A stretch of 64,000 bases of DNA from Physella acuta (lineage: Eukaryota > Mollusca > Gastropoda > Physidae), in assembly GCF_028476545.1 (NCBI RefSeq), contig NW_026731610.1, positions 1,329,501 to 1,393,500 on the forward strand. The letters are read 5' to 3'. Below, one piece after another: positions 52,491 to 64,000 of the stretch (the first letter of the stretch is position 1; every line of letters begins with the position of its first letter). The translations under genes and the position numbers were made by a program. Below the pieces are notes generated by a model that did not search any database, was not told the DNA's origin, and was given only the letters and a program-made list of their open reading frames with translations.

Positions 52491-53080
52491 CCCCTTGGAT
52501 TCTTTATTTTTAAAATCTTTATTGGCATTTTGAAACAAGTACATCCGTAGAAACATATAATACATAATTTGTACAATGTGGCATGTAGCCTATATTTAAT
52601 TATATGGAAAAGAAGACATAAGTAAATATGTTTAGAAAACAAGGTTTAACTTAATACAAATAATAACTTAAAAAGATTCAAATGTTAAGTTGATATTAAA
52701 ATAAGATGAAATAGGGGTTAAAACAAAAAAGAAAATAGTGTATTAAAAAAAAAATATATGCACTAAAACAAAACTTCCAGCAAATTTAGAGAATAGTGCT
52801 CCAAATAAAATTTCGATTATAGGGTGACGTAAGGTCATGCCGAAAGGGGGTGGGGGGAGGGGGGGATAGTTGCGTTGCTTGGAATTTTTGGCTGGGTGGA
52901 GTATTGTGTCAATTGCGTTGATTTAACTACACACGGAGCCAAGGGATATAACCTCTCCTAGTGTATAATGTGTGTATTTTATTTGTTGTTTCCCTTCGAC
53001 CAGTCTTCTATCAGTCGCCGCCGGAGGGTTCATAAGGTCATGTCCTCTGTAAGTCTTTAGTACATGTCGGTCGTTGTCGC
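52491..53080. other. Single-copy-looking sequence, nothing coding recognised
   Basis: It lies outside the array pattern, with a G-rich patch at 52846-52866. It is split from 53282-53418 only by a MITE, so 52800-53418 may be older host intergenic or intronic DNA. Confidence 0.35.
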
Positions 53081-53281
53081 CAGAGTTTCTTCCAGGCATC
53101 TCTTCGGGGGGGCGAAGCCCCCCCGAAAATTTTTTACCGCCCCCCCCGAACGAAATGAAATTTATATATTTTATATAGAAAATATATACTTTTAACAGTG
53201 TCCGCCCCCCCGAAGAAAGTTTACCGCCCCCCCGAAAATTTCAAGTGCCCCCCCGGAGAAAAAAGTCTGGAAGAAACACTG
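53081..53281. mobile_element. G-rich hAT MITE, reference copy, perfect TSD
   Basis: The ends CAGAGTTTCTTCCAGGCATC and AAGTCTGGAAGAAACACTG are inverted. GTTGTCGC flanks it at 53073-53080 and 53282-53289. Inside, CTTCGGGGGGGCGAAGCCCC is a self-complementary block. Blocks of 7-8 G or C separated by short spacers recur. Length is 201 bp. Confidence 0.94.
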
Positions 53282-53418
53282 GTTGTCGCTCACCTTCCCA
53301 TGGGTTGTCTGGCCTGTTGTTTAACTTTCCACACGTCCACTGTGCTGTGTCCTTCGTTCGTCCTTCCTTACCGTGTCGTCATCGTCGTCTCCTAAACTGT
53401 TGTGCTGTATTTTTTAGC

Positions 53419-53588
53419 AGCGTTTCTTCCAAACTTTTTTCTCCGGGGGGGGGGGGGCACTTGAAATTTTCGGGGGGGGGGTAAACTTTCTTCGGGAGGG
53501 GGGGGGGGGGGGGCGGACACTGTTAAAAGTAAATTTTACGTTCGGGGGGAGGGGCGAAGAGATGCCTGGAAGAATGGAAGAAACTCTG
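53419..53588. mobile_element. G-rich hAT MITE, second copy 137 bp away
   Basis: The ends CAGCGTTTCTTCCAAAC and GAATGGAAGAAACTCTG have flanks TTTTTTAG (53411-53418) and TTTGTTAG (53589-53596), one mismatch. The orientation is opposite to the neighbour at 53081. Confidence 0.85.
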
Positions 53589-54329
53589 TTTGTTAGGCTT
53601 CATGCTGTCTTCAGTTCCATTGTTTTAGGGTGGGGGGATGGGGGAGGGGTTGTAGGGGTGAAAAAGTTTGTATATGTGTGTGGGTGGGTGTGGGTGGGTG
53701 TGGGGAGGGGTTAATATGTATTACTTATACCGGCTTCCCGACAATTTAGTGAAGTTTTACGAGCTGAGCATTTTGTTCGAAATAGGGTGAAACAAGGTTA
53801 TAAACATTATTTACTTCGGGGCGGGGGTGGAGGGGGGGGAAATACTTGAAATTTTCGTGCGTGCGGTAGACTTTCTTCGGCGGGTTTCCCCCAACCCCCC
53901 CCCCCCCCCCCCCCCCCCCCACCCCCCTGGAAGAATCTCTGGTTATAAATATATAAAGAGCATTTCTGTGGTATACGACACATTTCCAACAAATTTGGTT
54001 CAATACAGAAGTTGGATTAAAAAAAAAAAGAAATTTATAAAATAGGCTGAAACAAGGATCACCAAACATATACTAACAGAGCATTTTTCAAATACCTGTA
54101 CGAAATTGGTGTGAGCTAACACAAATAAAATTTTGATGAGATTACTTTGAATCCTTTTTTTTAAATGTAAAAACATGACAATTCAATGCATTTTCAAAAT
54201 AGGTTTATCTGAAAAAAAAGCACATGAGTTGCGTAAACAAATAAAGAGCATTTTTGTGGTGTAGGAGTACTTGTACATATCCCCACAAGATTGATTCAAT
54301 ACTAAAGTTTTTAAAACAGGGTGAACCAA
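53589..54329. repeat. Diverged tandem repeat with a MITE scrap
   Basis: Motifs of the type AAAGAGCATTT, TTCAATAC.AAAGTT and AGGGTGAA or AGGCTGAAACAAGG recur near 53770-53800, 53950-54055, 54075-54100 and 54240-54330. A G-rich MITE fragment with a 30-bp C run lies at 53815-53942. Confidence 0.5.
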
Positions 54330-55245
54330 TCTCCCCTGATTTCCAGGTATCCAAAATATTTTGTTTACAATTCTTAAAAGTCGTCGTGCTGTGTCAATTT
54401 CACAAATTAACACATTTAGCAGGTCATTGAGCTAAAGCTTGTGTATACAATTTAGAGCAGGGTAAATATTCTAAAATAAAACCAAAATTACCAAAAGTGA
54501 CAAAATATTTCATAAAAATATATTAATACATGTGATGAATATAAAACATAAAGCAAACACTTTTGGTTACATAGTATAATTATTTTTTTTCTTCATCAAA
54601 AATTTAGCGTTTTAGTTGCTTCCCCTAATTAAAATGAATAATTAAATGGAAAGCAACTGATACAAATAAATATTGCAAATAATTCAACAACGCAATATAT
54701 TAGGGTTATTATTTTTAAACCGTGTTTTATTGCGCATCTTAAATTTATAACTTGCGGGTTTGTTTATTTACAAATATGCATCAAATCTCCGTGCCATCTA
54801 AAGAATGAAACTAGAAGATCTTTTGTTCTGATAATTGCGTTGATATTAAATAAATGTAGTAGGCTTTTACTTAAGCAACATTTTTTTTCTGATAATATGA
54901 CAATCCATACGGAAATTATAAAAATCAAGATATACCAATTTATGCACAATGAGATTTTGTTTTTACTAAAGCTTCTAAATTATCAAACATTTGTTCAAAG
55001 GTGAGAAATCAAAAAGAAATAGTATTTTACAGTTTTTCTAAACCGGTTGTAAAAACAACATGGCGGCTAGTTGTTGATACACCTCGCTTCACGTTTTTTT
55101 TAAGATACCAAGAGTACCCAAAAATCCAACATTTTACAAATAATAGAATCAAATTAAGGACCTGTATGCTTCGGTGATTGAAATAACTTTTAAGACAACA
55201 TGTTTCAAACTCGGATAAATTTTAACAGACGAACGCTCCTTTAAA
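54330..55245 (+). repeat. Array unit copy 19 (P, Q, W)
   Basis: P is weak (CCCTGATTTCCAGG) at about 54334, Q at about 54613-54660, and W (CGTGTTTTATTGCGCATCTT) at 54721 through 54990. The tail resembles 4740-5000. Confidence 0.75.
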
Positions 55246-55249
55246 AAAA

Positions 55250-56805
<1,556 letters not shown>

Positions 56806-59085
56806 CTCTTGGTCCGTCCTGTCAATTTGTCCCTTGATTTCAAGGGATCCAATATTTGAAATTTTTCAACAATGTCATAATAGAATAGTCAGGTGGTGGT
56901 TTCATTCCTTAAAAAAAGTCAGCAGGTCATTGAGCTAAATCTAAATTGAGCTAAAGTTAAATTGAGCTAAAGCATTCCTGCCTGATTTCTTAGGCAATAA
57001 TCTGTCCATTCTTGATCATTTTGGATTTCTGAATAATCATTTGCTCTAAAATAAAAATAAAAGCATTAGTTCAATGACCTGCTGAAATTTTTTAAGTTGG
57101 GTAGTTACAGCTTTATCTCGTATTACAAAATGTGGATCCCCAGAAATTAAGGGACAAGAGTAAAGTCTCTTCACAATTTTTGTCAATGTGTCCCTTGATT
57201 TCAAGGGATCCAAAATTTTAAATTTGTACACTTTTTAAAAGTATCTAGTGATGCGGTGGTTTTATTTCTTAAAAAAACGAGTAGGTCAATTACATAAAGC
57301 TATCCTGAACATTTTAAAGCAAATTATTTTTTCAAAATTAAAAAAAAAATAATATCAAGAATGGACTATTTCCTTAACTTAACCATATTAGTACTTTTGT
57401 ATAGTGTAATAATTTAAACTATTGTTTTCGATTGCAATGTATACTAATTTTTGTTCAGTTGCAAAATAAAATATTGTTGCTTCCCCTGTTTTTAATGAAT
57501 TTCTAAATGGGAAATAACTAACACAAAGAAATATTATATGTAAATCGATAAAATTTTTAACAATTTAATATATTATATATTATTGATTACACAGTGTTTT
57601 ATTAAGCATATTATATTTATAACTATCGAGTTTGTTTATATGATCGTTTACTTTTACATTCTTGGTCGTATTCGTTGTCGTCTTAATTTTTTAATTCTAA
57701 TTGTTATTGTGATTGTGATTTTGAATGTGATAAAGACATTTTATCAAACATTTAGAAAGTTTAGTGGAGATCCCTTCCGCTTTATAATTTATTTTTTTAT
57801 TTTTATTTTCGCCTCGTTACTTTTAGCGTCAGTTAGCTTAACGCGTTTTTAGCTTTTGTATTACTGTTTTCATCTAAGGCTTGTGAGGACTTCATTTATT
57901 TACAATAATACTTCTTTCTTTCTGACATAGCCATATACATTCATTCCCAAACATTTATATTATACTTAATTGCTGATTTTTGTCTGATGATGTTATTTCT
58001 TTGTTTGTTGTCATTTTTTTTTTTATTTATACGTAGTTGAGATCACCACTGCTTTATGTTTTGAATTTTGTTTTTCCTTCAGACAAGTAATTCTTAGCGT
58101 CAGTTAGCTTATCACCTTGTTCACATTTTATTACTATTTTCTTCTTCAGCTTGTGATGACTGACAATTATTTACAATACTATTTCTTTCTGACATATACT
58201 TTTATTCCCAATCATTTACATTATACTTAATACATGACGCCGCGGATTGCTGATTTTTGTCTGGTGCTGTTTTTTTCTAGTTTGTTTGCATTTTACTTTT
58301 TTTTTCCTGTATGAACTGAAATCGCCACTTTAGTTTTGATGCCGTCCAAAATCGTAAAGAACCCAATGTCTTGCTTCTATTCCGTCCAGGAGTTTGTCGC
58401 AATTAATTTTCCTTCAGCTAATTTTATGTCGCCATGAAATCTAAAATGGAGACTTTTACACATGTCATGGATGTGTCTAGCAGTTATTAAATGTCCTCTT
58501 GTCTGTCGATAACGATGTAGAAAAAAGTTGCGACTCTGCCACTCAAAGCTTGGGTTTCACGATAATGATGTAGGAGTTTTCATTCGTAGATTTTGTAACG
58601 TTTAAATCTGTGGCCGGCTCACACAGTTCTGAGAGAGCGTCCTCTAACAGCTCCATGAATATATCAACGTACATCTACGAGTTCCTTTTATACAGCTTTT
58701 ATTTGCTGATATGTTTCACTTAAATGTTTAGCAATTTTTGCTCGATCTGAGGGCGACAAAGTTTACGATAAGCAACTTTTTTTTTTAAATATATTTTTTG
58801 ACTTAGTTATTTGTGGCGGTAAAAGTGTTATGCCGCCATCTTGCCTTGCCTGCGACCCCCACCAGTTAACCGCATTCTTATCCATTCCCCCCCCCCCCCC
58901 CTCACCCACACTTTTTGTAAGTTATGTCAGCACGCACATCGCTGTTCACGTGACATAGCGACCAATCAAATCATTGGCTTTACCAACACGTGGACACCTA
59001 ACGTGATACGCAAAGGAAAGTAAAACCTTAATCAACTTTATTTTCTTTTTACTAGCTTTCGCATGCGCTGTGTAGGGCCAGACTA
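56806..59085 (+). repeat. Array unit copy 20, long form
   Basis: A P/inverted P/P trio lies at about 56832, 57130 and 57191. Q is at about 57476-57515 and the GTGATT repeat at about 57700-57735. GTGGAGATCCCTTCCGCTTT is at 57764, S at about 58433, and GTTGCGACTCTGCCACTCAA at 58527. CTCCATGAATATATCAACGT is at about 58651, ATGCCGCCATCTTGCCTTGC at 58830, and GACATAGCGACCAATCAAAT at about 58952. The first 1.4 kb is paralogous to copy 3, including the inverted P. Confidence 0.85.
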
Positions 59086-59089
59086 CAGA

Positions 59090-59235
59090 CTTTTTTTCTC
59101 CGGGGGCACTTGAAATTTTCGTGGGCGGGAGGGGGGGGGGGGGGCATTGGTAAAAGTATATATTTTTCTATAAATTATATTTCGTTCTGGGGGAGGGGGG
59201 CGGTACACGTTCTTCAAGGGAGGGAGGGACGTTAC
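59090..59235. mobile_element. G-rich hAT MITE fragment
   Basis: CAGACTTTTTTTCTCCGGGG and CACTTGAAATTTTCGTGGGC, with G runs at 59130-59143 and 59190-59200. The right end is lost. Confidence 0.6.
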
Positions 59236-59268
59236 CCGTTACACAGCTCTTTTAAAACTTATCAAGAA

Positions 59269-59270
<2 letters not shown>

Positions 59271-59355
<85 letters not shown>
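59271..59355. repeat. (TA)n microsatellite
   Basis: About 85 bp of TA between the MITE fragment and unassigned DNA. Confidence 0.95.
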
Positions 59356-59359
<4 letters not shown>

Positions 59360-59505
59360 CAAGGCTAGCTGATCTGAATAGCCGGCTTTAATTATGGCCT
59401 TAACGATCTGAAGGTTTTCTTTCAGGCAGTTTTCTATGAATGGGGGGGGGGGGTGTGCTTATGATTAATTGGGCCGACTCTTGTAAAAATATATTTCCTA
59501 CTAGA
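59356..59505. other. Short unassigned segment with G-run
   Basis: GAATGGGGGGGGGGGGTGTG at about 59438 and a MITE-tail-like piece, as at 33715. Nothing coding. Confidence 0.35.
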
Positions 59506-62500
59506 TAAATGGCCCGTTGAGGAAGGGTACAACGGGCGCTAGGCTGATAGTGCTGTCTCTTTTCTCTAAACTAAAACCAACCCACCCCCCACACACCACC
59601 CCCACCCCTCCCCCCACCCCCACACACCACCCCCACCCCCCACCACACACCACCCCCACCCCAACCCCTCACCCCCACACACCACCCCCTCCACACACCG
59701 CCCCCCCACCCCCCACCCCCCCCCCCCCCCAAAAAAAAACATGTCTACCGTCCCATTCAACGAAATATAATTATATACTTTTTCCAGTGTCCGCCCCCTC
59801 CCAGAATATTCTACCCCCGCCCCCGAAAATTTCAAGTACCCCCACCCCTCTCCGGGGAGGAAAAAGTCTGAAAGAAACACTGAAACCAACCCACCCCCCC
59901 ACACACCACCCCCCACCCCTACACACCACCCCCCCCCCCCCCCACCCCTCCACCCCTCCCCCCCCCCAACCCCCCCCCCCCCCCAAAAAAAAAACATGTC
60001 TACCTTCCCATTGCAAGAAAACCACTTTTTAGATTAGACACATTAATTAGGCTGTAATTTTATTATAGAGTATCGATGAGGAAATTTTTTTTGAGTTGGG
60101 GAGGGGGGGGGCTCAGACGTTCTTACGCGGGGGGTGGGGCTTCGCCCCTACCCGAAGAATTGTATGCAAGAAACTCTTCACGCAAACCATTTAGATTAGA
60201 CAACATTTCCTTTTTTTCAATGTTTACGCGATAATCAATGACGTCATATTACTGTGTGCACTCTCTGGTTTGAGATTATGTTCTACTCTACGCTAAATGT
60301 GTCGACGTCATATTTCGTTTTTCGAATTACTGTGCATGTTTTTATTTTGCTTGTGTTTTCTCTAGAGCGTTCTTGTCAGACAGAGCGTTCTTGACAGACA
60401 GCGAAACTATTATTATAGACTAGATAAATGGCCCGTTGAGGAAGGGTACAACGGGCGCTAGGCTGATAGTGCTGTCTCTTTTCTCTAAACTAAAACCAAC
60501 CCACCCCCCACACACCACCCCCACCCCACCCCCCACCCCCACACACCACCCCCACCCCCCACCACACACCACCCCCACCCCAACCCCTCACCCCCACACA
60601 CCACCCCCTCCACACACCGCCCCCCCACCCCCCACCCCCCCAAAAAAAACATGTCTACCGTCCCCATTCAACGAAATATAATTATATACTTTTTCCAGTG
60701 TCCGCCCCCTCCCAGAATATTCTACCCCCGCCCCCGAAAATTTCAAGTACCCCCCACCCCTCTCCGGGGAGGAAAAAGTCTGAAAGAAACACTGAAACCA
60801 ACCCACCCCCCCACACACCACCCCCCCACCCCTACACACCACCCCCCCCCCCCCCCCACCCCTCCACCCCTCCCCCCCCCCCAACCCCCCCAAAAAAAAA
60901 ACATGTCTACCTTCCCATTGCAAGAAAACCACTTTTTAGATTAGACACATTAATTAGGCTGTAATTTTATTATAGAGTATCGATGAGGAAATTTCTTTTG
61001 AGTTGGGGAGGGGGGGGGGGCTCAGACGTTCTTACGCGGGGGGTGGGGCTTCGCCCCTACCCGAAGAATTGTATGCAAGAAACTCTTCACGCAAACCATT
61101 TAGATTAGACAACATTTCCTTTTTTTCAATGTTTACGCGATAATCAATGACGTCATATTACTGTGTGCACTCTCTGGTTTGAGATTATGTTCTACTCTAC
61201 GCTAAATGTGTCGACGTCATATTTCGTTTTTCGAATTACTGTGCATGTTTTTATTTTGCTTGTGTTTTCTCTAGAGCGTTCTTGTCAGACAGAGCGTTCT
61301 TGACAGACAGCGAAACTATTAGTATTAACGAGAAAAATGGCCCGTTGAGGAAGGATACACCGGGCGCTAGGTTGATAGTGCTGTCTCTTTTCTCTAAACA
61401 AAAACCACCCCCCCCACACACACCACCCCCACCCCCACCCCCACCCCCACCCCCACCCACACCCCCCCCAACACCACCCCAACCCCCCACCCCCCCCCCC
61501 CCACACACCACCCCCCCACACACCACCCCCCCCACCCCCACCCCTACACACACCACCCCACACACACACCACCCCCCACCCCCCCCCCCCCCCAAAAAAA
61601 ACATGTCTACCGTCCCATTCAACGAAATATAATTATATACTTTTTCCAGTGTCCGCCCCCTCCCCGAAAATTCTACACCCGCCCCCGAAAATTTCAAGTA
61701 CCCTCACCCCTCTCCGGGGAGGAAAAAGTCTAAATTAAAACCACCCCCCCCCACTCACCCCCACCCCCCCACACACACACACCACCACCCCCCCACCCCC
61801 CCACCCACCCCCCCCCCCCCCCCCCAAAAAAAGCATGTCTACCGTCCCATTCAACAAAATATAATTATATACTTTTTCCAGTGTCCGCCCCCTCCCCGAA
61901 AATTCTACCCCCGCCCCCGAAAATTTCAAGTACCCCCCACCCCTCTCCGGGGAGGAAAAAGTCTAAATTAAAACCACACCCCCCCCCACTCACCCCCCAT
62001 CCCCCCCACACACCCCCCCTCCCCCCACCCCCCCACCCACAACCCCCCCCCCCCCTAAAAAAACATGTCTACCGTCCCATTCAACGAAATATAATTATAT
62101 ACTTTTTCCAGTGTCCGCCCCTCCCCGAAAATTCTACCCCGCCCCCGAAAATTTCAAGTACCCCCACCCCTCTCCGGGGAGGAAAAAGTCTAAATTAAAA
62201 CCACCCCCCCACTCAACCCCCCCCCCACCCCCACCCCCCTCAGACGTTCTTACGCGGGGGTGGGGCTTCGCCCCTACCCGAAGAATTGTATGCAAGAAAC
62301 TCTTCACGCAAACCATTTAGATTAGACAACATTTCCTTTTTTTCAATGTTTCAATGACGTCATTACATTACTGTGTGCACTCTCTGGTTTGAGATTATGT
62401 TCTACTCTACGCTAAATGTGTCGACGTCATACTTCGTTTTTCGAATTACTGTGCATGTTTTTAAATTCCTTGTGTTTTCTCTAGAGCGTTCTTGTCAGAC

Positions 62501-62559
<59 letters not shown>

Positions 62560-62585
62560 CAGACAGCGAAACTATTATTATAGAT
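59506..62585. mobile_element. C-rich HINE-like element, amplified threefold
   Basis: A unit of about 910 bp begins AAATGGCCCGTTGAGGAAGG at 59508, 60427 and 61336. Each unit has (1) a CACACACC/CCCCAC core; (2) subunits with ACATGTCTACCGTCCCATTC and TTTTTCCAGTGTCCGCCCC; (3) a 350-bp tail from CTCAGACGTTCTTACGCG to GACAGACAGCGAAACTATTA. The last tail has a (GATA)n tract at 62500-62560. In the third unit the subunit of about 230 bp is further repeated (61600, 61834, 62064). The subunit resembles the inner part of the G-rich MITE. Tandem core, microsatellite near the end and shared terminus with 39262-39912 suggest a Helentron-type element. Open frames rich in P or G here are artefacts. Confidence 0.75.
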
Positions 62586-62705
62586 ATAAATTATGTACTT
62601 TTTATTTGTTCCCGGGCAGGGGGTCGGTGTGCTTCGGGGTGAGATGCCTTAAAGAAACTCCGACTGTCCTGCTAATTAACCTAATTTGACCGCCTGGTCT
62701 GAAGA
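62586..62705. repeat. MITE tail and array piece before the minisatellite
   Basis: GAGATGCCTTAAAGAAACTC followed by TTTGACCGCCTGGTCTGAAG. The same 100 bp precedes the single 36-bp unit at 33896. Confidence 0.7.
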
Positions 62706-63665
62706 GCTAAATGTACCATATGAACTGACCTAATCTACAGTTGGTGCTGTACCATATGAACTGACCTAATCTACAGTTGGTGCTGTACCATATGAACTGA
62801 CCTAATCTACAGTTGGTGCTGTACCATATGAACTGACCTAATCTACAGTTGGTGCTGTACCATATGAACTGACCTAATCTACAGTTGGTGCTGTACCATA
62901 TGAACTGACCTAATCTACAGTTGGTGCTGTACCATATGAACTGACCTACTCTACAGTTGGTGTTGTACCATATGAACTGACCTAATCCACAGTTGGTGCT
63001 GTACCATATGAACTGACCTAATCTACAGTTGGTGCTGTACCATATGAACTGACCTAATCTACAGTTGGTGCTGTACCATATGAACTGACCTAATCTACAG
63101 TTGGTGCTGTACCATATGAACTGACCTACTCTACAGTTGGTGTTGTACCATATGAACTGACCTAATCCACAGTTGGTGCTGTACCATATGAACTGACCTA
63201 ATCTACAGTTGGTGCTGTACCATATGAACTGACCTAATCTACAGTTGGTGCTGTACCATATGAACTGACCTAATCTACAGTTGGTGCTGTACCATATGAA
63301 CTGACCTAATCTACAGTTGGTGCTGTACCATATGAACTGACCTAATCTACAGTTGGTGTTGTACCATATGAACTGACCTAATCTACAGTTGGTGCTGTAC
63401 CATATGAACTGACCTAATCTACAGTTGGTGCTGTACCATATGAACTGACCTAATCTACAGTTGGTGCTGTACCATATGAACTGACCTAATCTACAGTTGG
63501 TGCTGTACCATATGAACTGACCTAATCTACAGTTGGTGCTGTACCATATGAACTGACCTAATCTACAGTTGGTACTGTACCATATGAACTGACCTAATCT
63601 ACAGTTGGTGCTGTATCATATGAACTGACCTAATCTCCAGTTGGTGCTCTACCCTATGAAGTGAC
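62706..63665. repeat. 36-bp minisatellite, about 26 copies, abutting the TIR exon
   Basis: The unit is CATATGAACTGACCTAATCT plus ACAGTTGGTGCTGTAC, and most copies are identical. The variant pair CCTACTCTACAG then CCTAATCCACAG occurs at about 62943-62990 and again at 63123-63170, exactly 180 bp (five units) apart, showing block duplication. On the minus strand every unit contains AACTGTAGATTAG/GTCAGT, the sequence of the TIR exon end and its 5' splice site. Confidence 0.95.
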
Positions 63666-63825
63666 CTAATCTACAGTTGGTGCTGTCCATGTATTTCTTG
63701 GACATACAGATCAGGACAACATCAGAGCTCTCCACCGCCTTGGCCATAGCGTCCAGTGTCGAGCCTTTGATGTCGTAGATGTCCATCCAGGTCCGATAAC
63801 CCGCGGCTTTCAATGTGTCGTACAC
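63666..63825 (-). CDS. TIR-domain exon
   Basis: On the minus strand an acceptor CTAG (AG at 63827-63826) opens a 160-bp exon. It reads VYDTLKAAGYRTWMDIYDIK, GSTLDAMAKAVESSDVVLIC and MSKKYMDSTNCRL. It ends at a plausible donor TTAG/GTCACT (GT at 63665-63664). This is the central part of a TIR domain: the LK..GY..WMDI strand and loop, the GSTL..MA.AVE helix, the VVLICMS strand and the KY..S.NCR segment. TIR domains act in immune signalling, and some cleave NAD. In the family the next residue after NCR-L is usually Glu. Here the split codon begins with G, so the catalytic-position Glu would come from the next exon (inference). That exon would lie beyond the minisatellite and was not found. The first part of the domain lies beyond the window edge. 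Confidence 0.85.
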
Positions 63826-64000
63826 CTAGCAATGGAAAGGTTGCGGCCATGTTTAAATTGTATGGTTTGAATGCCTGTGAAAATGTACGTTAAACTGAGT
63901 TATAAAATAGTCCATTTGAATAAAGGAACATTTTATTTTAATAGAGTCAATGAAGTAGCAAAAAAAAAAATTAGTTGCAAAAATAAGCTATTCTATTATC
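63826..64000 (-). other. Intron upstream of the TIR exon
   Basis: AT-rich DNA before the acceptor. An A-run lies at 63960-63970. No further exon is visible before the window ends. Confidence 0.5.

Noticed and set aside
59517-61964. Long proline/histidine- and glycine-rich open frames on both strands
   Set aside because: Pure product of CCCCAC/CACACC tracts in a tandem element; open in several frames on both strands, with no start context or domain.
62706-63665. CRISPR-like direct repeats
   Set aside because: The 36-bp units are contiguous with no spacers, and the window is eukaryotic; it is a minisatellite.

Overview
The window is AT-rich eukaryotic DNA, almost certainly animal and most likely molluscan. 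Exons are short, spliced and few. Two of them encode domains that are greatly expanded in molluscs: a C-type lectin domain and a TIR domain with a GSTLDAMAKAVE-type core. tRNA-derived SINEs, many hAT-type MITEs with 8-bp target duplications, and long TA microsatellites fill much of the rest. The phylum is an inference from these families, not a sequence match. No rRNA or bona fide tRNA gene, CRISPR array, or recognisable retroviral or LTR element was seen.

Layout. Positions 1-2790 are not part of the large array. They hold a compact intronless gene for a PC4-like single-strand-DNA-binding or transcription cofactor (1384-1653), with a TATA-like box, a poly(A) signal overlapping the stop and a GT tract. 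Downstream lies a cluster of TTACGTAA/TTACGTCA sites (2178-2524). From about 2790 to 59100 the window is mainly a diverged, head-to-tail array of one long non-coding unit. The full unit is roughly 2.5-3 kb; many copies are internally deleted. About 20 copies can be followed, nearly all on the + strand. Each carries two conserved hairpin modules: P, around TCCCTTGATTTCAAGGGA, and about 300 bp later Q, around GTTGCTTCCC...GGGAAACAAC.

The array is loaded with DNA transposons. These include hAT elements with GTF2IRD2/ZBED-type transposase remnants (8814-10160, 47320-48631, 55250-56805), several MITE families with perfect 8-bp target duplications, and a 2.8-kb element with tandem-repeat terminal arms and a 9-bp target duplication (15984-18784). 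There is also a 2.3-kb element with about 25-bp inverted ends (28305-30618), and HINE/Helentron-like elements with tandem cores (25434-28250, 46463-46700, 59506-62585). Some transposon insertions were multiplied together with the array unit, so much of the array grew by duplication.

Host gene content is small and on the minus strand. Two C-type-lectin exons (36635-36524 and 35646-35391) are joined by a phase-consistent intron; the second runs straight into array repeat and looks truncated. A TIR exon (63825-63666) has its 5' splice site next to, and overlapping in sequence with, a 36-bp minisatellite of about 26 copies. A 93-codon unknown reading frame occurs twice (14060-14395 and 21581-21946), with differences that look neutral. 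The genes do not form a visible common pathway. Both lectin and TIR families are typical of invertebrate immune recognition, but whether these exons belong to working genes cannot be decided from this window.
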